The translations under genes were made by a program, and so were the position numbers. Source: Kribbella pratensis (GTDB lineage Bacteria > Actinomycetota > Actinomycetes > Propionibacteriales > Kribbellaceae). Taken from it: a DNA stretch of 64,000 nt. The stretch lies in the NCBI RefSeq assembly GCF_004365355.1, contig NZ_SODP01000001.1, positions 1,929,473-1,993,472 of the forward strand, read 5' to 3'. The number at the start of each line of letters is the position of its first letter. The first letter of the stretch is position 1. A model generated the notes under the pieces. It saw only the letters and a list, made by a program, of their open reading frames with translations, searched no databases and was not told the DNA's origin. Positions 43,656-51,308 of this stretch are shown piece by piece.

Positions 43656-43738
43656 TTGGTGGGTATGCCCACCACACTGCGGGTTGGCCAACATGGTTCC
43701 GGTTGGCCAACCCGGCATGTGCTGGGTATACCCACCAA
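43656..43738. terminator. Nested palindrome between convergent genes (bidirectional terminator-like)
   Basis: Two 37-bp arms (43656-43692 and 43702-43738) pair at 32 of 37 positions around a 9-nt loop. Each arm itself contains palindromes: GGTGGGTATGCCCACC or GGGTATACCC, and GTTGGCCAAC in both. The whole fills the space between a GNAT gene and a Gfo/Idh gene that converge. A bidirectional terminator is the simplest reading, but the nested symmetry is unusual. Confidence 0.6.
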
Positions 43739-43743
43739 ACGTG

Positions 43744-44832
43744 TCAGCTGGGGGGTAGGCCTACTCCTCGGGAGACCTCGACGTCGTCGTATTTGCCTTC
43801 GAGGACGTCCTCGAACTTCACCGGGCGTTGGAGGGTGGAGGCGATGTAGACGGCGCGTACGAGGGCCAGGGCGTTGATGCCGTCCTGGACGGTGATGGCG
43901 GGCTGGTTGCCTGCGGCGATCGCCGTCAGGATGTTGTCGTACTGCGCCTTGTGCTCACCGGGATCGCCAACGTCGACCGACGCCTCGTCCGTCGAACCGT
44001 CGACGTTCAGCCGGCTCAAGCGATCGTCTTCCACCTCGGCGCCGCCCTCGGTGCCGTGGACCGAGACCCGCGTCCGTCCACCCGGGAACGCCGCGGTCGT
44101 CGCGTGCAGCGTGCCGACGGCGCCGTTCTCGAAGGTGATCGTCGCGACGACCGTGTCCTCGACCTCGATCGCGTGGTGCGCGGCCCGCAGCGCCTGCGCC
44201 TGGATGCTGACCGGGCGGCCCATGAACCACAGCACCAGGTCGGCGGTGTGCACGCCCTGGTTCATCAGCGCGCCACCGCCGTCCTGCGCCCACGTCCCAC
44301 GCCAGCCGGCGGACGCGTAGTACTCGTCGCTCCGCCACCAGGCGACCGTCGCGACGCACGACGTCAGCTGCCCGAACCGGCCGGCCTCGATCGCCTCCTT
44401 GATCGCAGCGCTGCCGGCGTCGAACCGGTGCTGACTGATCACCGACAACTGCACGCCCTGCCCCGCGGCCCGGGCGGCCGCCGCACCGAGGCGGCGCGCC
44501 CGGCCCAGGTCGACGTCGATCGGCTTCTCGACGACGACGTGCTTGCGCTCCTTCAGTGCCTGCTCGGCCATTTCGGCGTGCATGCCGCTCGGCGTACAGA
44601 TCGCGACGAGCGAGATGTCCGACCCACTCAGCGCCGCGGTCAGGTCGTCGTACTGCTTCGGCTCCGGCTGACCGGCCTCGGTCAGCTGCGCCAGCACCGC
44701 CTCCCGGGCGGCGGCGTCCGGGTCGACGAGTGCGGTGACGATCGCGTCCGGCCGTTCCGCGATGGTCGCCGCGTGACGCTTGCCGATGATGCCGCAGCCC
44801 ACGATCGCGACCTGCTGTTGTGTGTCAGCCAT
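43744..44832 (-). CDS. Gfo/Idh/MocA family sugar oxidoreductase
   Basis: This 362-residue NAD(P)-dependent dehydrogenase has the Rossmann motif VAIVGCGIIGKRHAATIAE, the cofactor/catalytic lysine in VVVEKPIDVDL, and a conserved catalytic histidine region GGGALMNQGVHTADLVLWFMG. It would oxidise or isomerise a sugar or sugar acid. It lies 7 nt after the 1264-residue wall-active protein on the same strand, so the two form the right-hand operon of the cluster. Confidence 0.88.
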   Translation of the reverse strand: MADTQQQVAIVGCGIIGKRHAATIAERPDAIVTALVDPDAAAREAVLAQLTEAGQPEPKQYDDLTAALSGSDISLVAICTPSGMHAEMAEQALKERKHVVVEKPIDVDLGRARRLGAAAARAAGQGVQLSVISQHRFDAGSAAIKEAIEAGRFGQLTSCVATVAWWRSDEYYASAGWRGTWAQDGGGALMNQGVHTADLVLWFMGRPVSIQAQALRAAHHAIEVEDTVVATITFENGAVGTLHATTAAFPGGRTRVSVHGTEGGAEVEDDRLSRLNVDGSTDEASVDVGDPGEHKAQYDNILTAIAAGNQPAITVQDGINALALVRAVYIASTLQRPVKFEDVLEGKYDDVEVSRGVGLPPS

Positions 44833-44839
44833 CTCGCTC

Positions 44840-47800
44840 CTACTGGAAGTTCGCGGACAGAACCTGGTCCGTGCTGACGGTGAAGGTGTACGACGGCGCT
44901 GTCGACACCACGGTCCCGTTCACGGTCCAACTCTGGAAAACGCTATCCGATGATGGCGTCGCCGTCACGGTCACCTGCGCGCCGACCTCGTACTTCCCGG
45001 GCTCGGACTCGTTCCCGGCGATCTTCACCGTGCCGTTCCCGCCGGCCTGCACCGAGACGCTGCGCTGGACGACGTTGATCACCATCACGTTGTGCAATGT
45101 CGCCGTACCGCTGAGCGTAGCCCCGTTGTAGCGGGCGAGGTTGGTCGCCTCGACGTCGCCGCTGACCACCTGGATCGTGTGGCCGTCGGTCCCCAGGTTG
45201 TCGGTCCCGAGGTTGAACGCGTCGACCTGGCCGGAGTTCACCACCAGCCCGTCGTGGAACCCGTACGCGAACACGTCGAGCAGCGTCAGCCCTTGAGCCC
45301 CGTCGACGGTGACGATCTTGGCCGTCTTGCGCATGTACTTGTCGATGACCAGCTCGAAGATGTTGCCCTCGTTCATCCAGTACGGCTGCTGGTACCCGAC
45401 CCGGGTGACCGCGTTCCCGTTCGAGAGCACGCCCTCGACCCGGCCGTTGCGCCCGGCCCCGATCGAGATCGCGTGGTCGAAGAACGCGCCGGCGACCTTG
45501 CGTACGACGACGTCGTCGCCGCTGAGGTCGATCCCGTCCCAGGCGTTCGGGAAGCCGGCGTTGATCACGTAGTTCCCACCGGCGATACCACGGATCGCGT
45601 ACGGATACGGCACGACGCCGTTGGCCGGATTGTTCTCGGGGTAGAACACCCGCAGCCCACGTACTCCGGCCTGGCTCTTGAGTGTGATCAGCGCGGTCTC
45701 GGTGCTCCGCTCGAAGGCCTGCAGAACGGTCCCGCCGCTCGCGCCGCCCTGGTCCCGGTTCGGTACGGCGGACGCGCCGCGCAGCTCGACCTTCGCCGGA
45801 ACCGACAGGTGCGTGCTGATCCGGTACCAGCCGGCCGGCAGGTAGACGATGCCGCCGCCCTCACGTCCGGCGCGATCGAGCACCTTCTGGACGTCACGGG
45901 TCGCATCGGCAGCGGGTAGATAGCCGACCCCATGCGGCGCATCCACGACGTACAGCTTCTGCACCGGCTTGGGCAGCGGCTTCTGGTCATACGTCGGTGC
46001 CGCGCCGGACATCCGGTGGACGATCCCGGAGACCACGCCGCTGACCTCGGTGCCGGTGATCTTCACGTAGCCGGCCGAGTTGTTGGTGATCCCTCCGTCG
46101 ACATGTCCACCGGCCAGGGTCAGGCCCCACCGGTCGTCCATCACGTCGACGAGCAGCCCGGTCCCGGTCCGGCGTACGTCGGGCTGGAGGAAGCTGCCGG
46201 TGAACTGCGCCCGCTGACCCGCGACGACGTGGATGCCGACCAGGTAGTCGGAGACACTGATCCGGTAGAACTGGTCCCACTCGAGGTCGCCGAGGACCAG
46301 ACCGGTGCCGTGCGCCCGGGTCCAGGCGTCCAATGCCTGCCGTGCCGGCGGGTTGAAGGCCTTGGGCGCCGACGACCAGGACGAGTTGCTGAAGGCAACG
46401 TTCTCCCAGGTGCCGACATCGGCGCCGTTGTAGGCGCGGGCGCCCTCGAACAGCACCGTGCCGTTCACGTTGCGGATCGTGGTCGACTCGTGCACCTGGC
46501 CCGAGCTCGGCGCGTTGCCGTGATCGTTCGGCATCGTGCTGACGCCGATCCCGCGGTAGGAGTTGAGCATGGTGACGTCGGAGACCGTCGACATCATGTA
46601 GTTCTCGTTGCCGATCCAGGCGCCGCCGGGGATCTCGAACGTGTAGCCGTACGGGACCGGCTTGGTCGCGCTCTGGTTCGGGTAGTACGTCGTGACGCCG
46701 AGGACGCCGGCGCTGCCGCCGATCCGGAACAGGCTCGGCCCGTCGTCGCCGGAGGGCAGATCCGCGATGATCACCGTACCGGTCCCGAGCTTCTGACCGT
46801 GGTCACCACGGAGGCTGCAGAACGCGTGGACCTCGATCGTGTCGGTCACCTTGTACTGTCCGGCCGGCAGCCAGACCGTGCCGCCGCCCGCGTCCTGACA
46901 GGCGTAGATCGCTTGCTGGATGGCCTTGGTGGAATCGCGTCGGCCGGTGCGGTCGGCGCCGTACTGCGTCGCGTCGAAGTCGGCGATGACGCCGTCCTCT
47001 GTCGGGTTGCCGGTCTGCACCAGCTTCGGCATCGGGGTGACGACCGGTGTGAGCCGGAGCTGGAGCTCCTTGACGATGAACGAGTTGGCGCCGGTCATCG
47101 CGACCCGCACGTACCGGGCGCTCGTGGTCGCGAACCGGGTCCGGCTGATCTGGTTCCCGCCCGGCGATCCGATCCGGCCGACGCTGGTGAACTTCTTGCC
47201 GTCGTTCGACACCTGGACGGTGTAGTCGGGGGAGTAGGCCTCGGCCCATTCGACGCGTACGTCGTTGACCGGCCGCGGCTTGCCCAAATCGATTTGCAGC
47301 CACGAGTCAGCGCCGCCGGTCCACGACGTGCTGTCGTCTCGGTCGTTGACGGTCGCGGCCGGTCCGTTGCTGGCCGTCGCCTTACCGCTCGGAGCGAAGT
47401 TGGTGTCCACGATCGACGCGGTGAAGGCATCGAGCTTCGCCTGCAGAGTTGTGAGCGCAGCCTTGACCTGTACGTCGGTGACGCCCGGAGTGGAGGCGAC
47501 CGCCTGAGCGTCGTCGATCGCATCCTGCAGCGTTGCTCGGCTGCCGACCGGATACTGGCCGTCGCGCGTACCTTCGCGGGCAGCCTTCTCGGTCCGCGTT
47601 GCCTGACCGATCAGGTCCACGAGTCCTTCGGTGACGTCGAGCGTGGTCGCGACCTTCGCGACGCGGACCGCGGCAACCTTCAGGTCGACCGATCCGTCGC
47701 CGTTGTGGATCCGGAAGTCGCCGCCGTTCGAGCGGTTCGTCATCACTGCGTCGGGCAGCGCGAACGTGTACGTCTTCCAGGTCTTGGTGTCGCCGTACCG

Positions 47801-48634
47801 GATCACCTCGGAGTTCTTGAACTTCTGCGGAATCGTGTCGCCGGGGGAGTCGTAGTGCAGGCCGAACTGGCCGTTGCCCTCGTCGAAATAGTCGATGCTG
47901 ACCAGCACCAGGCTGTGGTTGTCGTACAGGTAGGTGTCAGCGACGTTCATGTAGAAGAAGTTCGTCCCCGGCGACGGCGCGGTGTGGTCGGTCTGCCAGT
48001 ACGCGCGACCGTCCTGTACGCCGGTGATCAGGTGCGACGCGTCGTCGCCGGCCCGCGGGCTGATGCCGTTCTGCACGGGCGTCGCGCCGAGCTGGACCGA
48101 TGCGCCCGCCGTACTGATCCGCAGGCTCGCGATCGTGATGTCGGCGCCGGCTCCGAAGACGCGGACGTCGGCGTCGCCGAGGCGGTTGGTGAATCCGATG
48201 CCGGTGAGCGAGAAGACGCCGGTCTTCCAGGTGCCGGTGTTGGTCAGCTGGATATCGGTCGCGTCCTGCTGCGGGTTGGCCTTGGCGTCGTACTGCAGGT
48301 CGAGGAGGCCGGTGCCACTGTCGAGATAGGTCACCGTCACCAGGACGTCGTCGGTGCCGATCTCGTCCACGTAATCGTGGTCGACGTCGAACTCGAGGTA
48401 GCCGGTGCCGGCCGCCTGGTTCGTCTGCCAGTACGTGCGGCCCTGCTCGGTGCCGGTCCGCAGCCCGGCCGGGTCGTCGCCGGCGGCGGGCTGCACGCCG
48501 AGGGTGGTCGGGGTGGGGCCGAGATCGGCGCCGACCCCGCTGGGATACATGGTGGCGGCGTGCGCCGTGGGGACGGCGATCACACCGGTGAGAAGCACGG
48601 TGGGGAGAACCCGCGCGAGGACATGTCTGAGCAT
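44840..48634 (-). CDS. Large secreted protein with twin pectate-lyase-type beta helices, discoidin and InlB-like repeats
   Basis: This 1264-residue exported protein has a signal to about residue 26 (AHAATM). Two similar beta-sandwich domains (about 30-180 and 180-335; both have a GRxYWQT motif) are followed by a helical FIVAR-like linker (about 345-420) and an F5/8-type C domain (about 425-540, with WLQIDLGKPRPVNDVRVEW). Then come two Pectate_lyase_3-type helices, each opening with ADATRD or TGRRDSTKAIQQAI and GGGxVxLPAGxYxI motifs (about 555-905 and 930-1190). A divergent InlB-type repeat ends it (VTVTATPSSDSVFQSWTVNG). Such proteins act on pectin or other acidic polysaccharides; catalytic residues were not assigned. 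It is probably the extracellular depolymerase feeding the ABC importer. Confidence 0.82.
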   Translation of the reverse strand: MLRHVLARVLPTVLLTGVIAVPTAHAATMYPSGVGADLGPTPTTLGVQPAAGDDPAGLRTGTEQGRTYWQTNQAAGTGYLEFDVDHDYVDEIGTDDVLVTVTYLDSGTGLLDLQYDAKANPQQDATDIQLTNTGTWKTGVFSLTGIGFTNRLGDADVRVFGAGADITIASLRISTAGASVQLGATPVQNGISPRAGDDASHLITGVQDGRAYWQTDHTAPSPGTNFFYMNVADTYLYDNHSLVLVSIDYFDEGNGQFGLHYDSPGDTIPQKFKNSEVIRYGDTKTWKTYTFALPDAVMTNRSNGGDFRIHNGDGSVDLKVAAVRVAKVATTLDVTEGLVDLIGQATRTEKAAREGTRDGQYPVGSRATLQDAIDDAQAVASTPGVTDVQVKAALTTLQAKLDAFTASIVDTNFAPSGKATASNGPAATVNDRDDSTSWTGGADSWLQIDLGKPRPVNDVRVEWAEAYSPDYTVQVSNDGKKFTSVGRIGSPGGNQISRTRFATTSARYVRVAMTGANSFIVKELQLRLTPVVTPMPKLVQTGNPTEDGVIADFDATQYGADRTGRRDSTKAIQQAIYACQDAGGGTVWLPAGQYKVTDTIEVHAFCSLRGDHGQKLGTGTVIIADLPSGDDGPSLFRIGGSAGVLGVTTYYPNQSATKPVPYGYTFEIPGGAWIGNENYMMSTVSDVTMLNSYRGIGVSTMPNDHGNAPSSGQVHESTTIRNVNGTVLFEGARAYNGADVGTWENVAFSNSSWSSAPKAFNPPARQALDAWTRAHGTGLVLGDLEWDQFYRISVSDYLVGIHVVAGQRAQFTGSFLQPDVRRTGTGLLVDVMDDRWGLTLAGGHVDGGITNNSAGYVKITGTEVSGVVSGIVHRMSGAAPTYDQKPLPKPVQKLYVVDAPHGVGYLPAADATRDVQKVLDRAGREGGGIVYLPAGWYRISTHLSVPAKVELRGASAVPNRDQGGASGGTVLQAFERSTETALITLKSQAGVRGLRVFYPENNPANGVVPYPYAIRGIAGGNYVINAGFPNAWDGIDLSGDDVVVRKVAGAFFDHAISIGAGRNGRVEGVLSNGNAVTRVGYQQPYWMNEGNIFELVIDKYMRKTAKIVTVDGAQGLTLLDVFAYGFHDGLVVNSGQVDAFNLGTDNLGTDGHTIQVVSGDVEATNLARYNGATLSGTATLHNVMVINVVQRSVSVQAGGNGTVKIAGNESEPGKYEVGAQVTVTATPSSDSVFQSWTVNGTVVSTAPSYTFTVSTDQVLSANFQ

Positions 48635-48687
48635 GCTGGAACCTCCAGGTGGCGGACCGGAAGGACAGGCGAGAGCAGCTGCGCGGA

Positions 48688-48720
48688 TAAGTTAAACCAA
48701 GCGTGTTACTAATTCAAGAC
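48688..48720 (-). promoter_or_regulatory. Shared promoter/operator element, right copy
   Basis: This is the inverted copy of the element at 36334-36366; bases 48688-48712 are identical over 25 bp. It faces the 1264-residue gene and lies 53 bp from its start. The pair brackets the whole 12.3 kb cluster so that both outer operons read inward under the same control. Confidence 0.65.
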
Positions 48721-48760
48721 TCTGGCCTCTGACAGCCGACGGAGTCCACGATGGAACTCG

Positions 48761-49879
48761 TCAGGTTCGGCCAGGGGACTTGACGTGGTGGGGCACGGCC
48801 GTCATGACCCGACCGAGGTCGTCGGTGAGAGCGGCGACCCGCTCCGCGCGGCCGTCGTCGTCGATGTAGACCATGACCGTGCGGACGTCCGCGTGGCCGG
48901 ACAGCTCCTGCAGATCCTCGGCACTATGGCCGCGACGCTTCTGGTCGGTGATCGCGGTGGCGCGCAGCGAGTGCGGGCTGACGCTCTCCGGGCGAGGGAT
49001 CCCGGCGGCTCTGGCAAGCCTGCGGAGCAGGCGGGTGACATCATGTCTGTCGAGCCGATCGCCCGTGGCATCGGTGAGGAGTGGGGCCGGCCCCGCACCG
49101 GTCCAAGCGGGTCGCGCCGCGCGGTACGCATCGAGAAGCTCGGCCACCGTGGGCTCGAGTGGTACGCGGACGGCCTTTCCGCCCTTGCGGGTGACGACGA
49201 GCCAGGTACGTCGTCCCTCGTCGTGGCAGTCGGCATCGTCGGCGCCGCAGAGTTCCGAGACTCGGAGAGCGGCTGTGTACAGCAGGCCCACGATCAGGGC
49301 GTCGCGCACGTCCGACGCGGCACTGAGTAATGCTGCGACCTGATCAGCGTCCAGGACGCGCGCCGACGTCGCACGGCGGCCGCGGTGGAATTTCGGCCGG
49401 TGGTCGTCGTCGGAGATCGGCGACGTGACCGGCAGGCCCCACCCGGCCGCGTACCGGTACAGGCTCGACAACGTCGACAGCCGACGCGAGATGGACGACG
49501 ATGCGGCGCCCGCCTCCTGCTGGTAGGTGAGCCACATCGTCACCTCGCCACGATTCAGGTCGAGGCCGAACCGCTCTCGACCAAGCTCCGCGCGAGCCCA
49601 GTCCGCCCACAGCAGGAGGTCGTCGGCATAGGCGACCCGGGTGTCCCGGCTCGGCCGCCTGGTCCCGCCGAGCCAGAGCACGACCAGGGCAGTCACCTGC
49701 GGCGTGAGCGCTTCCATCAGCAGGTCGAGGCGGTCAACCGGATCCGCGCCTGAGTCGTGCAGCGGGCGGCGTCGTCCCAGGGACCGGCGTACGGCGCCTT
49801 CGGTCGCGGGATCTGGCTGTGGCAGCTCCGCGATCGCCTCTGCAGCGCGAAATTCGAGGGGGATCGGGGCATCTTCCAC
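48761..49879 (-). CDS. Tyrosine recombinase (XerC/D-like)
   Basis: Numbering is from the upstream GTG at 49888 (375 residues). The SAM-like core-binding domain spans about 55-150. The catalytic domain has the full set: R209 (AALRVSEL), K235 (TRKGGK), H306 and R309 (SPHSLRATA), H332 (SGHADVRTV) and Y341 (VYIDD). It is therefore predicted active. A GTG at 49879 is favoured because TAGTGT (plus-strand 49887-49892) ends 7 nt upstream, a leaderless arrangement. A dif-like palindrome overlaps that promoter. The host chromosomal XerC/XerD are expected elsewhere, and this protein has an unusual N-terminal extension of about 50 residues. Confidence 0.85.
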   Translation of the reverse strand: MEDAPIPLEFRAAEAIAELPQPDPATEGAVRRSLGRRRPLHDSGADPVDRLDLLMEALTPQVTALVVLWLGGTRRPSRDTRVAYADDLLLWADWARAELGRERFGLDLNRGEVTMWLTYQQEAGAASSSISRRLSTLSSLYRYAAGWGLPVTSPISDDDHRPKFHRGRRATSARVLDADQVAALLSAASDVRDALIVGLLYTAALRVSELCGADDADCHDEGRRTWLVVTRKGGKAVRVPLEPTVAELLDAYRAARPAWTGAGPAPLLTDATGDRLDRHDVTRLLRRLARAAGIPRPESVSPHSLRATAITDQKRRGHSAEDLQELSGHADVRTVMVYIDDDGRAERVAALTDDLGRVMTAVPHHVKSPGRT

Positions 49880-49888
49880 GGAAAACAC

Positions 49889-49918
49889 ACTAGCGCATAA
49901 CGGGGATTATGCGCTAGT
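49889..49918. other. dif-like perfect palindrome (candidate recombination core site/operator)
   Basis: CTAGCGCATAA (49890-49900), CGGGGA, TTATGCGCTAG (49907-49917) forms two 11-bp arms around a 6-bp spacer, extended by one more pair (A/T) on each side. The architecture and the inner GCGCATAA/TTATG match the XerC/XerD dif consensus of bacteria, except that both arms are identical. It lies immediately upstream of the tyrosine recombinase gene and overlaps its predicted -10 box, so it could be the recombination site, an autoregulatory operator, or both. No second copy is visible in this window. Confidence 0.6.
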
Positions 49919-49934
49919 TAAATTCGGTTTAGTT

Positions 49935-49977
49935 ACGTCTAAAGACATTGACGTAAACCAAACGTAAAGCTCTACGT
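49935..49977. promoter_or_regulatory. Four ACGT iterons upstream of the coiled-coil protein gene
   Basis: ACGT occurs at 49935, 49951, 49962 and 49974, several within ACGTAAA or its complement. GTTACGTC/GACGTAAAC is a near-perfect inverted repeat (49933-49959) and ACGTA/TACGT another (49962-49977). The stretch 49880-49995 is markedly AT-richer than its surroundings. It is the likely binding region of the coiled-coil protein or the recombinase. Confidence 0.5.
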
Positions 49978-50006
49978 TATGAACGAAATCGGGTAGGGTG
50001 ATGACT

Positions 50007-51161
50007 ATGACGACGGAGACGGAGCCCGGAGCGCGGTCCCGACAAGGGCTGTGCGACTTCCCTGGGGTGAGCTGTGCGAACCCGAAGCAGGTCGATCCCG
50101 GGACGCCCGGACGCCCGCCGAAGTACTGCGGCCGGGAGGGCGCGGGCGTCGACGGAAAGCCGGTGGTGCACAACAAGGCCAACGCCTGGGCCGCTAAGAA
50201 CCGGCTGGCACGTCAACCGGTTCGCAGTGATGTCGCCGGAGCCGGCTCTGGCCCGGCCGGCGCGCCGGCGATCGGACCGGTGACGGCAGCCCGAGTGACG
50301 CTCGAGCAGTTGATGAAGGGCAACCTGCCGCGCCTGGTCGAGGAACTGGAGGGCTACCTCGCGCAGATCGCGGAGGCGGTCCGCACGTACGGCGACGCGG
50401 AGGCGGTCGCGGCTGAGGTCGAGCAACTGCAGGCGGCGTCGCGAGCAGAGCTGGCGGACCTGGAACGGCTCCGAGGTCAGGAAGAGCACCGCCGTCGTAA
50501 GGCGGAACAGCAAGCGGTGGAAGCCGAGGACGCTCGCGAGGAAGCCGACGAGGCCGCCCGGGATGCCGTCGCGGCGCTCGACGAGGCTCGCCTCGAGGTA
50601 GCCGTGGCCAAGGAAGCAGCGGAACAGGCTCGAAGAGACGCCGAAGCCGTCCGGGAGAGAACCGCCGCCGAACTTGCACAGCTCCGGCAAGAGCTCGCCG
50701 ACGTCCACGAAGCCGCGGCTGGAGAGCTGGAGCGAACCCGCGCCGAAGCTGACCAACGGATACGCGACGTCCAGACAACCGCTGACGAAGCACTCCGCCG
50801 GGCGCGCAGCGAAGCCGAAGCTGCGCGAGCCGCTCAGGCTGCGGCCGAGACCGACCGCCAGTCCGCGCAACTGACGATCGACGAGCTACGCACCGAGCTG
50901 CACCAGGAACGCGAACGCCACCGCGCCGAGCTCGAGGCCCTGCGAACCGAACACCGAGTGGACCGCGACCAACTACGAGCCGATCACCAGTCCCGACTGG
51001 CTGACGTGAAGAAGGCAGCCGAAGACCGGTTCACCGCCCTGACCGCGGCCCACCGCGCTGCCGAACAGGTAACCGAAGCGCTACGCCACCAACTCCAAAC
51101 CCGGCCCGAACCCCCACCCGCCAACCCGGAGGAAGCTCCCGTCACCGCGCCTACCACCTGA
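50007..51161 (+). CDS. Coiled-coil DNA-associated protein (KfrA-like) with N-terminal Cys motif
   Basis: This 384-residue protein begins at the ATG at 50007, 7 nt after TAGGGT (49994-49999), so it is predicted leaderless. Residues about 12-60 hold a Cys-rich motif (GLCDFPGVSCANPKQVD, then GRPPKYCG, then VVHNKANAWAAKNR) that could bind zinc and DNA. From about 95 to 370 it is an almost unbroken Ala/Glu/Arg-rich coiled coil, like plasmid KfrA or SMC-like partition proteins, and it ends in a Pro/Ala tail. I do not recognise a named family. Its divergent pairing with the recombinase and shared operator region suggest the two act together. Confidence 0.7.
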   Translation: MTTETEPGARSRQGLCDFPGVSCANPKQVDPGTPGRPPKYCGREGAGVDGKPVVHNKANAWAAKNRLARQPVRSDVAGAGSGPAGAPAIGPVTAARVTLEQLMKGNLPRLVEELEGYLAQIAEAVRTYGDAEAVAAEVEQLQAASRAELADLERLRGQEEHRRRKAEQQAVEAEDAREEADEAARDAVAALDEARLEVAVAKEAAEQARRDAEAVRERTAAELAQLRQELADVHEAAAGELERTRAEADQRIRDVQTTADEALRRARSEAEAARAAQAAAETDRQSAQLTIDELRTELHQERERHRAELEALRTEHRVDRDQLRADHQSRLADVKKAAEDRFTALTAAHRAAEQVTEALRHQLQTRPEPPPANPEEAPVTAPTT

Positions 51162-51308
51162 GCCACCCAGGCCATACCCGCTGCGCCCACGAACCTCCGC
51201 CGGCCAAATGAACGGCTTGTCCGTCAGCCAGCTCGCGGGTACGGCGTCGAGAGGTGCGGTCGACTCGTCCGGTCAGGTGGCGTTGTGCTGCCTACCGGGT
51301 TGTGCTTC

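Noticed and set aside
45932..48712. 926-residue plus-strand frame opposite the large secreted protein
   Set aside because: It is very Arg/Val/Asp-rich with no domain or start signals. The minus-strand frame has a signal peptide, ordered domains and a promoter.
36334..48720. Inverted repeats as transposon ends of the carbohydrate cluster
   Set aside because: The copies sit at promoter distance from both outer genes, and no transposase or target duplication is present, so a shared operator is the better reading.
49889..49918. The palindrome as the chromosomal dif site
   Set aside because: Chromosomal dif has two different arms for XerC and XerD and usually lies near the terminus. This site has identical arms and sits at a dedicated recombinase gene, so I treat it as dif-like only.
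48761..51161. A complete integrated plasmid or prophage
   Set aside because: No attL/attR pair, tRNA target, replication or structural genes are visible around the recombinase within the window.
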